Shown here piece by piece: positions 1 through 7,459 of a stretch of 22,983 nt of DNA (position 1 is its first letter; each line of letters begins with the position of its first letter). This stretch comes from Planctomycetaceae bacterium UBA4732 (GTDB lineage: Bacteria; Planctomycetota; Planctomycetia; Gemmatales; Gemmataceae): assembly GCA_002404095.1 (NCBI GenBank), contig DHJA01000019.1, forward strand, positions 22,706 to 45,688, read 5' to 3'. Below the pieces are notes generated by a model. That model saw only the letters and a program-made list of their open reading frames with translations. It had not been told where the DNA came from and ran no database searches. A program made the translations under genes and the position numbers.

Positions 1-27
1 TCGGGTCGCGGCTAAACGATCCCTTGT

Positions 28-288
28 TTACGGGGCCAACTTGCCCTCGATCAGAAACAGAAACTCCAGAAACAGTAACAACGAACTGGCCAGCAACACA
101 ACCAGGGTCGCGGCCATGCCGGAAGCCCGCGTCGGCGGCTCGGCCGAACGCCGTCCCAGCTCCTTCAAACAGCGATGACAGTGGTTTACGCCGTCGAGCC
201 GTGTGCAACAGGCCGAGCAGATGTCGCGCCGGCACCTCATGCAAATGCCGACGGCGGCCCGGTCTTCGTGATAGAAACAGGCGCGCAC
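28..288 (-). CDS. Small zinc-finger (B-box-like) single-pass membrane protein
   Basis: This 86-residue protein has an N-terminal cluster of paired Cys/His residues (Cys4, His7, Cys16, Cys19, Cys24, Cys27, His36, Cys37, Cys40). The spacing resembles a B-box-type zinc finger. A linker of about 15 residues and one hydrophobic segment (about residues 58-80) follow, so it is probably a tail-anchored membrane protein with the finger in the cytoplasm. The start is GTG at 286-288, with a GGAG motif about 10 bases upstream. It begins 25 bases after the stop of the zinc-ribbon membrane protein gene on the same strand, so the two are probably co-transcribed and may act together. The function is unknown. 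The metal-binding reading comes from Cys/His spacing alone. Confidence 0.7.
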   Translation of the reverse strand: MRACFYHEDRAAVGICMRCRRDICSACCTRLDGVNHCHRCLKELGRRSAEPPTRASGMAATLVVLLASSLLLFLEFLFLIEGKLAP

Positions 289-313
289 GTTCGGTCGTCT
301 CCGTTGCGGCGGG

Positions 314-1303
314 TCAGGAACCTGGCGATACCTTGAAGCTGTCGAGCGCCTTCACCAACTCGTCCTTAACGCGCGCGAAACGCGCGGTCTCCGCGAAGGC
401 CCGCACGATGAAAAGCCTACCGCTCTTCTTCATCTGATAGGTGCGGACGAGTACCGTCCAGCGCTTGCCATCGATGGTCGCTTCCGCGGTCATCTCGTTG
501 GCCTGCTGTGCTTTGTCGTCGGTGGGAAGAGATTTCGGCGTGCCCACGGCGATCACCTTCGTGATGCGTGAAATCTCCGGCGGGTCGTCGTCGTCGCCAA
601 TGCCTCCGAACTTCGGTGGCGACTTCACCTTATCGTTGTTTAGGGCGGGTTGCGTAGGATCCTGTTTCAGCCGGTTGAGGATGAATTCCTCAACGGCAGG
701 CCCGACCTGGTTGTTTGCCTCGGACTGCACGTCTAGGAATGCGTAGAGGTCCGGCTGGACCAGCAAGAGCAAGGCGTCGTTCCGCAACAGCGGCTGGACC
801 GGCAGAGATTGAAAGCCTTTCCTGGCGCGCACCCATTTCGCGGTGGGCCTGGCGAGACTGAAACCGTTTTCGCGGATCTCCAATGGTGCTTTAGGATCGA
901 CCGGATCGAGTTGATCGGCCATTTGCGTGCGTCGGAGCGCGGCGCCGAGGCCGAAAAGCTCGCCGTTGCTGATGGCCCAGAGCATGAGGGCGGTGAAGGC
1001 GAGACCAAGGCCGACGCCGAAGCCGGCGAAACCGAGGCCGGCAACGCGCTCACGGTCGCGGAGGATGCGCACGACGGCGATCAAGCCGAGTACGACGGCC
1101 GCGACGGTGCCGACGACCGTGAAGGCGCCGACAATGGCCAGAAGGAAACTGGCGAGGGCGAAGCCGCTGGTGCGCAAGGTCGGCCGCTGGAGCGCGGGCG
1201 CCTGGAGCGGCTGTTGGCACTCGGGACAGGCGACGGACTGGCCGGCCAGCGCGTCCTCGACCTCGAATCGCGCCCCACAGTCGCAGGTGAGCGACAACGG
1301 CAT
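314..1303 (-). CDS. Zinc-ribbon and DUF4190-like membrane protein
   Basis: The protein is about 329 residues from the ATG at 1303; a GTG at 1312 would add three residues. The first 35 residues carry a CxC...CPxC zinc ribbon (Cys7, Cys9, Cys26, Cys29) like the short N-terminal ribbons common in planctomycete membrane proteins. Residues about 46-115 form two hydrophobic helices around a short polar turn with an RILRDRERVAG motif, typical of the DUF4190 fold. The C-terminal 200 residues are soluble, probably extracytoplasmic, and end in a beta-rich region with no recognised catalytic motif. It is the first gene of a two-gene unit with the small zinc-finger protein. The ATG start is preferred because the family usually begins directly before the ribbon. 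The function is unknown. Confidence 0.72.
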   Translation of the reverse strand: MPLSLTCDCGARFEVEDALAGQSVACPECQQPLQAPALQRPTLRTSGFALASFLLAIVGAFTVVGTVAAVVLGLIAVVRILRDRERVAGLGFAGFGVGLGLAFTALMLWAISNGELFGLGAALRRTQMADQLDPVDPKAPLEIRENGFSLARPTAKWVRARKGFQSLPVQPLLRNDALLLLVQPDLYAFLDVQSEANNQVGPAVEEFILNRLKQDPTQPALNNDKVKSPPKFGGIGDDDDPPEISRITKVIAVGTPKSLPTDDKAQQANEMTAEATIDGKRWTVLVRTYQMKKSGRLFIVRAFAETARFARVKDELVKALDSFKVSPGS

Positions 1304-1411
1304 GGTTTGCACTCATAAAACGCGGCACCTGCCAGCCTCGACGGAGAGGCGGCCCGACGCCTCGCTTTATTGTATCTTACCGGAGTACAATCGAGAAGCG
1401 ACGGAGCGTTC

Positions 1412-3115
1412 CTACGGCGCCACAAACAGCTTCTCCGGCGCTCCGCATTCGGCGTCCGCCGGCGGCTTGACCCCGAGAGCCTTCGCCAGGATCGGCGCCG
1501 CCGCCTGCGGCGTTACCGCGTCGTCGCGCACGCCGGCGCGCACGCCAGGGCCGTATACCAACAGCGGCACTAGCGTATCGTAAGGATGCGGTGAGCCATG
1601 AGTTGTGCCCGTTAGTCGATCCGTTATGAGATAATATGGCTTAGGCACGATCACCACGTCGCCGCTGCGCTCCGGATAGTACGATCGCTTCACCTTTTGC
1701 CCAATCACATCGTCAGACGGAATTTCCTTGGTCAACGCGGTGCGCGTGTAGACGGCCTGGACGCCGCGCTGTTCCGTGAGCCACTTCGCCAACGCCTCCT
1801 CGACGCGCGGCTGCTCTAGGTCGTGCCCTTTCAGCCAGGCGCGGTTGAGGTAAATGTACTGATCCACGACCTTTTCAATCGCTTGATCGCCGTCATCCTT
1901 TTTGGCAAACGTCTTTTGCAAAAAGTCCTCCGCGCCCGTTTTCAGCGCCGTCGCCGGTATCCGGCCCGCGTCGCGCCCTTGTTTTACCGACGCTTCCGGC
2001 AGCGGACAGACGCCGTGGTCGGCCGACAGCACCAGCACATAGCGGCCCTTGCCTACCTTGGCGTCGAGCTGTTCCAGCAAGCGCTTGACGATCAGGTCGG
2101 CCCGTAGCACGCCGTCTAGCACTTCCTGCGAATCGGGTCCCCAGGCATGTCCCACCGGGTCTGTGCCGGAAAAGCTCACGCAGAGCAAGTCGGGCGTTTC
2201 GTGCGATCCTAGCTGCTGGGCGTCCACGGCGCGTTCGACCAAATCCAACAGCAATTCGTTGCTGAAAGGCGAAGCGTATAGCACTTCGTAATAAGACTTG
2301 CCCGGCTGCTTGAGGCCGCCGTCCATCGGATGCGGAAAGGTGCGGCCTTGCAGGGCGTTGGAGTAACCGAGGCTTTCGCCGGGCGCGTCGTCTGGGCCGC
2401 TGTACTTCTCATAATCAATGTCCGTGCGCAACCGCGTCCAGTCCTTGCCGAACCAGCGGTCGGCCCGCTTCTCCTGGTTGAACGCCTCGACCCAGTCGTC
2501 TAGATGGTCGCGGTAGTAGGTCGAGGTGACGGCTTGGCCGGTTTCGCCGTCGAGCCAGTAACAGGCGTCGGGCTTTTTGCCGCCGGTGAACACGGCGCCG
2601 CGATCCTTCGACGACAGCGATACGACGCGGCCCTTGCCGCCGGTTGCCTCCTTGATCGCGTCGGCGAGGGTTGGCGCCAGGAGCCGTTCCGGTGTGCCGC
2701 CCTGGTTCTTCTTGGTATTCTTGGCCTCGGCGGCGGGCGGCGGCACGCGCTGCCACTTGGCTGAGGTCGCGCAGTAAACGGGTTTACCTTCGTCGCGGTC
2801 GTACCAATCATTGTTGAAGACGCCGTGTTTGCATGGGGAGCAGCCCGTCGCCAGCGAAGCGTGGCCGGCGCTCGTTACCGTGCCGGCGTAGGGATAGTTG
2901 CAATTCTGGAACCAGGCGCCGTCTTTCTCCAGACGATGAAAGCCGTCGTCGCCGAGAAGGTCGTTCCAGCGCGTCAGGTAGTCGTCGCGCAATTGGTCGA
3001 ATACCACCAACACGGCCAACTTGACCGGCGGCGCGGCGTCGGCCGCCGTGGCGCTTGGGACAAGGGGGAGTACAAGAACGACGAATACGACGAAGGCCGC
3101 GAAACGCCTGAGCAT
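1412..3115 (-). CDS. Secreted alkaline-phosphatase-superfamily phosphodiesterase (PafA/NPP-like)
   Basis: This 567-residue protein has a signal peptide (about residues 1-24, cleaved near SATAA). The body matches the type I phosphodiesterase/nucleotide pyrophosphatase family, which hydrolyses phosphate mono- or diesters with two zinc ions. Visible motifs are VVFDQLRDDY (Asp40, first metal ligand), TVTSAGHAS (nucleophile probably Thr81 by the T-x-x-x-H pattern), SADHGV near residues 361-366 (Asp-His ligands) and GTTHGSPHPYD near residues 502-512 (His ligand and typical C-terminal motif). All expected metal-site motifs are present, so the enzyme should be active, most likely in periplasmic phosphorus scavenging. 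Monoesterase or diesterase activity cannot be decided from sequence. The gene is monocistronic in appearance. A 9-bp repeat array begins 30 bases upstream of the start codon. Confidence 0.88.
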   Translation of the reverse strand: MLRRFAAFVVFVVLVLPLVPSATAADAAPPVKLAVLVVFDQLRDDYLTRWNDLLGDDGFHRLEKDGAWFQNCNYPYAGTVTSAGHASLATGCSPCKHGVFNNDWYDRDEGKPVYCATSAKWQRVPPPAAEAKNTKKNQGGTPERLLAPTLADAIKEATGGKGRVVSLSSKDRGAVFTGGKKPDACYWLDGETGQAVTSTYYRDHLDDWVEAFNQEKRADRWFGKDWTRLRTDIDYEKYSGPDDAPGESLGYSNALQGRTFPHPMDGGLKQPGKSYYEVLYASPFSNELLLDLVERAVDAQQLGSHETPDLLCVSFSGTDPVGHAWGPDSQEVLDGVLRADLIVKRLLEQLDAKVGKGRYVLVLSADHGVCPLPEASVKQGRDAGRIPATALKTGAEDFLQKTFAKKDDGDQAIEKVVDQYIYLNRAWLKGHDLEQPRVEEALAKWLTEQRGVQAVYTRTALTKEIPSDDVIGQKVKRSYYPERSGDVVIVPKPYYLITDRLTGTTHGSPHPYDTLVPLLVYGPGVRAGVRDDAVTPQAAAPILAKALGVKPPADAECGAPEKLFVAP

Positions 3116-3144
3116 GGCAGGGGAACCTTGGTTCAGTTAGCCCA

Positions 3145-3189
3145 TAGGTCGTATAGGTCCTATAAGTCCTATAGATCCTATAGATCCTA
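3145..3189. repeat. Head-to-tail array of a 9-bp repeat (TAGGTCCTA family), five units
   Basis: Five consecutive 9-bp units follow the pattern TA(G/A)(G/A)TC(C/G)TA with no spacer: TAGGTCGTA, TAGGTCCTA, TAAGTCCTA, TAGATCCTA, TAGATCCTA. They lie 30-74 bases upstream of the phosphatase start. The same unit family recurs at 7269-7313 in alternating orientation. The rest of the 3116-3393 gap holds only this array and a terminator. Confidence 0.9.
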
Positions 3190-3318
3190 TCGAAACGCTA
3201 CCCGATGGAGAGGTCATCCTAGCGGCGATGGGACCAAGGCGACATCGGCAAGACGGCCTTTTTTGGCAGACAGAGTCAATTTCTCGAACTCTTCTTGATG
3301 CCCGCATCAGAAACAAAG

Positions 3319-3350
3319 AGAGGGCGGTTCCCCGTGGGGAACCGCCCTCT
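3319..3350 (-). terminator. Intrinsic terminator of the TIGR03000 gene
   Basis: Two perfect 15-base arms (3319-3333 and 3336-3350) surround a 2-base centre. Read on the minus strand, the stem is followed by a T-rich stretch (CTTTGTTTCT). It lies 43 bases beyond the TAA at 3394-3396 of the minus-strand gene. It also separates that gene from the phosphatase transcribed in the same direction. Confidence 0.85.
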
Positions 3351-3393
3351 GAAAACAGCCCTGGCGGACTGCCCAACGATTACTAAGGCCGAT

Positions 3394-3963
3394 TTAGCGT
3401 GCAGCCACGCCGGTCGGCGGCGTCAGGGTGATGCGGGATTCTTCCCCGGCCCGAACCGACACGGTCTTCGACACGGCGACAGTCCTGCCGTCCACTTCAA
3501 CTTCGGCCGTGAGCGTGTAATGGTAGGCCTGGCCGGTCGGCAGGCTCGGGGACAAGAACACGCGATGGTCCGAGGTGGACGTGGTGGCTTCGCCATCGAC
3601 AGTCAGCTTGGCGTCGGCCGGAAGAAACACGACGATGACCGCCGCGCCTGCCTGCGGCTGGACATAGGAGCAGGCGCCGTTGGCGCAAGAAGAGCAGCCG
3701 GCCGGAGCGTAGGCCTGGCCACAGGACGAGCAGCCGGACGAGGCGCCGCAGCTGCCACAAGAGGAGCTACCGTAGGAGGCGCCAGAGCAACCGCAGCTGG
3801 CGACTTCGCCACAGCCGCCGCCGTGGTGACGATGGCCGTGATGACGACCGCCGCCCTCGCAACCGCAGCTGGAGGATTGGCCACAGCATCCGCCGCCGTG
3901 GTGGCGGCCCACGGTCGCGTCGCCGCCAGTCGTCAACGCCATCATTAGGACAACACTGTACAT
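3394..3963 (-). CDS. TIGR03000 domain protein with Cys/His/Gly-rich N-terminus
   Basis: The product is 189 residues. The C-terminal 75 residues (about 106-181) match the planctomycete-specific TIGR03000 domain: a beta-strand pattern with FLPADAKLTVDG, a TSTSDHRVFLSP turn, YTLTAEVEVDGR and a final TVSVRAGEESRITL strand. Residues 20-100 are low complexity, with 14 cysteines in GCC, CGC, CGSC and CSSC groups and several His pairs (GRHHGHRHH). This suggests metal binding or disulfide cross-linking. The first 15 residues are weakly hydrophobic and may be an export signal. The start at 3963 is chosen because an AGGAG lies 8 bases upstream; a longer frame from 4026 has no such site. The domain has no known biochemical function. 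The gene stands alone and ends in its own terminator. Confidence 0.85.
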   Translation of the reverse strand: MYSVVLMMALTTGGDATVGRHHGGGCCGQSSSCGCEGGGRHHGHRHHGGGCGEVASCGCSGASYGSSSCGSCGASSGCSSCGQAYAPAGCSSCANGACSYVQPQAGAAVIVVFLPADAKLTVDGEATTSTSDHRVFLSPSLPTGQAYHYTLTAEVEVDGRTVAVSKTVSVRAGEESRITLTPPTGVAAR

Positions 3964-4002
3964 GAGAATCGTCTCCTGCATTTGGGTGGAAGAAAAACGC
4001 AA

Positions 4003-4035
4003 CCCACGTGCGGGACAGTCCTGCACGACCGTGGG
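4003..4035 (-). promoter_or_regulatory. Hairpin in the probable leader of the TIGR03000 gene
   Basis: A 9-bp stem with one G-U pair (4007-4015 with 4019-4027, 3-base loop) is extended by CCCA/TGGG pairs at 4003-4006 and 4032-4035. It sits 40-72 bases upstream of the minus-strand start. Its role (operator, leader structure or chance) is unknown. Outside this hairpin and the repeat element at 4578-4724, the 3964-4809 gap shows no gene. The stretch around 4230-4450 is more AT-rich than its surroundings. Confidence 0.3.
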
Positions 4036-4577
4036 CTGTTGAAGTGGGCGAGGCGCACTCGAATGGCGAGATAGAGATCGGCGAATCCAGAGAGCGACGG
4101 CTCATCCATCACTCGGCAAGGGCGCCTTCCCTTGTCTGTTTCCCCGCCTCCGCCAAACTGAACGATCCGCTTGGGGCTGCAGCCTCAAACGTCGGCCGTT
4201 TGGCTTCCCGCCAGTCGGGTTTGAGAAATGGTAAGGGTGCGAAGTACAAGCGTCAACCACAATTTGGGAGGTCTGCGATAATTTTAACGGATCGTCTTAA
4301 GCGTAGCAATCGGCGGGTTCTGCGGATTATGCTGAGTTTACGGGAGTTTTAACGCGATTTGGACGCCATTGAGAGGACCGGCGGCCGTTCTGAATCGAGA
4401 AAAGTTTTTGATGCAATCGTTGCAATCGAAGGCCGTCCGGCGCGCATCGCCGGAAATTTTTGGCAAACGGCGTATCTGAGAGCCAAGAATCGGGTATCCT
4501 GTTACTACTCCAACAGGCGAGGTTATCCGCGATGGGACGAGCCCATTAGTATCTGCACAAGTGGGTTCTACACAAGC

Positions 4578-4724
4578 GGGGTGCCATGCTTTCGCGGCCT
4601 CTATCAGCACCGTGCGCCTGATTAAACCGCCGCGAAAGCATGAGTCCCGCGCGAGGACTCATGGCTTTCGCGGGGTTGGGACTGGACGAGGTTTCGGGAC
4701 CGGCCCGCGAAAGCATGGCACCCC
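4578..4724. repeat. Nested inverted-repeat element (four copies of a CGCGAAAGCATG core)
   Basis: The outer arms, 4578-4599 and 4702-4724, are inverted copies differing by one inserted base. Between them, 4631-4647 and 4655-4672 form a second hairpin, again with one extra base. The core CGCGAAAGCATG (or its complement) therefore occurs four times in alternating orientation. No open frame with gene-like features covers it. It looks like a small non-coding mobile repeat, placed 86 bases upstream of the next gene. Confidence 0.75.
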
Positions 4725-4809
4725 CCCCTGTATAGATACAATTGAGCCAAACCTGACGGCTCGCCTTCTGGTAGAGGCTCTTAGGTAAGCGCTTTGGGGG
4801 CAACGTATT

Positions 4810-6123
4810 ATGTCTAGCAATCCCACGTCGTCCTTGCCGCGGCCGGGTTGGCGTCCTCGTCCGTGGCCGGTTCTGCTCGCGGGTCTGGCGATCACAGCTG
4901 TCGGGTTGATCCTCGTTGTGGCGGGCGACGCCCTCGCGCCGATCCGGTTCGTTTTGTTCCTGGCGGGCCTTATAACGGCTGGCGCGGCGCTGAGTATGCG
5001 CTTTCGTGTCGCCGGTTGGCTGTTTGAAGAGCGCATGGAAACGGCGGGGATGCTGGCCGTGGCGGCGTTCGCCTGCCTGTTGGCTTTCGCAGACGCTATC
5101 AGTGCCGATCCATCGTGGGATTCCATGCAGATGGTGCTGGTGGCGCTGATCGCCGTGGCCTTGCTCGGCGTGGTGCTGGTGCTGTTGCCCGCGACGGTTC
5201 GGGCCATCGTGGTTGGCGTACTGGTGCTGGTCCACTTCGGCGGCATGATTACCGCCGCCACCACCATCGAGCCGCCCGGCGCGTCGGCGCCTTGGGTGGC
5301 GCGGCAACTGGGGGCGAACGTTTACCGCCGTTACCTGCAGTTCATGTATCTGAACAACGCCTACCACTTCTACTCGCCGGAACCGGGGCCGCCTTCGCTG
5401 GTCTGGTTCCACATTAAGTACGTTGACGGCCGGGTGAAGTGGTTCAAAATTCCTCACCGCGACGAGGATCCCGTGCCGATCCATCACACGAGGCTCTTGT
5501 CGATCACGGAGAGTACCGCCCTCACGTCCAACCAAATCCCGCAAGAACCCGGTCGCTGGTCAGACCTCAAGTTCAACCGGAAGCGGGCCGGCGATTTGTT
5601 GGATATCAAAGTGGCGCCCGACACCATCATGCCAGAGACCATTCAATACCAGGAAACTCAGCCCTTCTCACAGAACATGATCGAGTCCTACGTCCGCCAC
5701 GTGGCCTGGGAGTTCCCGTCGCTCGGCGACCCCGATAACAAGGTGAAGGGCATCAAGGTCTATCGTCTGCGACACACCATCATCTCGCCGCAGGCGATAG
5801 CCGAGGGCCGCAGCCCATTGGATAAAATCACTTACGTCGGCTACTACCAGGGGGAATACGACGCGGAAGGCAAGCTGCTTCACGCCGTATACGACGCCAA
5901 AGACAACCTGGTCCAAGTGAACGACCCGTTCCGGTTCTGGTACATGCCGATCTATACCCGTCCCAAGGACGGCAGCCCGTACAGGTCGGATATGAGGCCG
6001 GAGGAACTGGAGTACGTCGATAGCCTGACGCGGCACGCCAGGCTCGACCTGGACAAATTGGTGGTGAGCGGCGACTCGAACGACACGCCCTGGGACGATG
6101 GAGCGGAGAAACATCAGCCATGA
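4810..6123 (+). CDS. Multi-spanning membrane protein paired with HTTM protein
   Basis: The protein has 437 residues. The first 155 or so contain about five hydrophobic helices: residues 21-41, 44-64, 77-97, then two closely spaced between about 105 and 150. A soluble C-terminal portion of about 280 residues is rich in Tyr, Trp and His, with YRRYLQFMYLNNAYHFYSPEPGP just after the last helix. That region resembles proteins found beside HTTM genes in planctomycetes. The start at 4810 has a G-run Shine-Dalgarno (4796-4800). Its stop overlaps the next start in an ATGA junction at 6120-6123, so the two proteins are translationally coupled and probably work in one membrane complex. No catalytic motif is recognised and the function is unknown. 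Confidence 0.8.
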   Translation: MSSNPTSSLPRPGWRPRPWPVLLAGLAITAVGLILVVAGDALAPIRFVLFLAGLITAGAALSMRFRVAGWLFEERMETAGMLAVAAFACLLAFADAISADPSWDSMQMVLVALIAVALLGVVLVLLPATVRAIVVGVLVLVHFGGMITAATTIEPPGASAPWVARQLGANVYRRYLQFMYLNNAYHFYSPEPGPPSLVWFHIKYVDGRVKWFKIPHRDEDPVPIHHTRLLSITESTALTSNQIPQEPGRWSDLKFNRKRAGDLLDIKVAPDTIMPETIQYQETQPFSQNMIESYVRHVAWEFPSLGDPDNKVKGIKVYRLRHTIISPQAIAEGRSPLDKITYVGYYQGEYDAEGKLLHAVYDAKDNLVQVNDPFRFWYMPIYTRPKDGSPYRSDMRPEELEYVDSLTRHARLDLDKLVVSGDSNDTPWDDGAEKHQP

Positions 6124-7262
6124 CGACGCCATCCCTGAACTTTCCCGACGCAATGGATGCGACGGCCCCGGCGTGGCTGCGCGCCTGGAACCGCTTCTGG
6201 TTCGCCGCCATCGACCCGACCGGTCTCGGTTTCATGCGCATTCTTTGCGGTATACTGGTGTTTTACACGACGCTAACCTATAGCGACGACCTCCTTTCGT
6301 ATCTCGGCCCGCACGCCTGGCTGGACAAAACGGCCCAAAATCACATCCGTCATGAGGCGTCCATCTACTACCCCGAGAACAACTGGAACGAGGCTCCGCA
6401 CGCTAGTAAGGAAGAGCACGGCGAAGCCGTCTGGTCGATCTTCTTTCACGTGGACGATCCCTTCTGGGTCGTCGTCATCCATATCGCCATCCTCGCGGTC
6501 ATGCTGCTGTTCACGGTGGGGCTATGGACGCGCGTGACCTCGGTGCTAGCCTGGATGGGCGCGATGTGTTACGTGCAGCGCCTGCCGACGACCAATTTCG
6601 GCCAGGACACAATGCTCATCATCTTGATGCTGTATTTAATGATCGGCGATAGTGGGGCCGCGTTATCGGTGGATCGGTGGTTGGAGTTGCGTCGTCTGCG
6701 GCGCGAACAAGGCGGTAATGCGAACCTTGCCCTCTTACCGTCTTGGTCGGCCAACTTTGCGATCCGTTTAATCCAAGTACATTTTTGCATCATCTATCTC
6801 GTGTCCGGCTCGTCGAAGTTATTGGGGGCGGCGTGGTGGAACGGCACGGCCATGTGGCTGACTTTGGCCAACTACAACTTCGCGCCGATGCGCGTGGGTC
6901 TGTACAACGAGTTGCTCTATGTCCTGTGCCGGAATTTATGGCTGTGGCAGATCTGCATGACCGGCGCCGTGGTGTTCACGCTGTTCACGGAGATCAGCTT
7001 CACTTATCTAGTTTGGAGCAGGCGTTGGCGGCCGTTCATGGTGTCGTGTTCGGTGCTGATGCACTTGGGCATCGGACTTATCATGGGGCTTTCCGTGTTC
7101 AGTTTGTTCATGCTGGTGATGGTGCTGGCCTTCGTGCCGCCTGAGACGATCCACACATTCCTGAATGAGATCAGCGACAGGGTTCGCCGGCGGATCAAAC
7201 CGAACGAGGCGCAGAGGGCGCCGAGCGCGTCGAAGGAGGCGCTGGTGTTGAGTCGGGCGTAG
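6120..7262 (+). CDS. HTTM domain (vitamin K-dependent gamma-carboxylase-like) membrane protein
   Basis: This 380-residue protein has about eight hydrophobic segments spread over residues 35-345. The motifs are those of the HTTM family (horizontally transferred transmembrane domain, related to gamma-glutamyl carboxylase): an early GFMRILCGILVF helix, LPTTNFGQD after the fourth helix, and VSGSSKLLGAAWWNGTAMW around Lys233. That Lys-containing segment is where the carboxylases have a conserved lysine. Bacterial HTTM proteins have no proven general reaction, so carboxylase activity is not claimed. The gene overlaps its upstream partner by 4 bp. A 9-bp repeat array starts 7 bases after its stop. 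Confidence 0.85.
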   Translation: MTTPSLNFPDAMDATAPAWLRAWNRFWFAAIDPTGLGFMRILCGILVFYTTLTYSDDLLSYLGPHAWLDKTAQNHIRHEASIYYPENNWNEAPHASKEEHGEAVWSIFFHVDDPFWVVVIHIAILAVMLLFTVGLWTRVTSVLAWMGAMCYVQRLPTTNFGQDTMLIILMLYLMIGDSGAALSVDRWLELRRLRREQGGNANLALLPSWSANFAIRLIQVHFCIIYLVSGSSKLLGAAWWNGTAMWLTLANYNFAPMRVGLYNELLYVLCRNLWLWQICMTGAVVFTLFTEISFTYLVWSRRWRPFMVSCSVLMHLGIGLIMGLSVFSLFMLVMVLAFVPPETIHTFLNEISDRVRRRIKPNEAQRAPSASKEALVLSRA

Positions 7263-7268
7263 ACTTAA

Positions 7269-7313
7269 TAAGTCCTATAGGACTTATAGGACCTATAAGT
7301 CCTATAGGACCCA
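7269..7313. repeat. Alternating-orientation array of the TAGGTCCTA-type 9-bp repeat
   Basis: Five contiguous units: TAAGTCCTA, TAGGACTTA, TAGGACCTA, TAAGTCCTA, TAGGACCCA. Units 1 and 2 are exact reverse complements (an 18-bp palindrome at 7269-7286). The stretch 7280-7302 forms a second perfect palindrome around A7291. The array lies 7-51 bases past the HTTM stop codon, where it could fold as a hairpin in the 3' end of that transcript. No U-tract follows, so it is not called a terminator. The remainder of the gap to 7459 shows nothing. Confidence 0.88.
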
Positions 7314-7459
7314 ATCCACAGGATGCGTACCCGGCTTCGCTCTTTTATCTCAAGTCCCCCATCGGGCCAAACGATATCAAGGTATGGCGGCGCCACACGA
7401 TGGTGAGGGCTGCCGTTCCTCTCGAACCTCGGTACGGCAAGGCGGCGGGTGATCGAACC

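Noticed and set aside
809..1318. A 169-codon plus-strand frame opposite the zinc-ribbon membrane protein gene
   Set aside because: Glu/Gly/Asp-rich antisense frame without motifs; the minus strand carries the recognisable ribbon and DUF4190 pattern.
3145..3189. Tyr-Arg-Ser-type repeat peptides encoded by the 9-bp arrays
   Set aside because: The translation is simply the 9-bp DNA repeat read in frame; no start signal or domain supports a protein.
4546..5544. A 332-codon minus-strand frame covering the repeat element and the start of the membrane-protein gene
   Set aside because: It crosses the nested inverted repeat and is antisense to a coupled gene pair. Composition is Arg/Gln/His-rich and no motif is visible.
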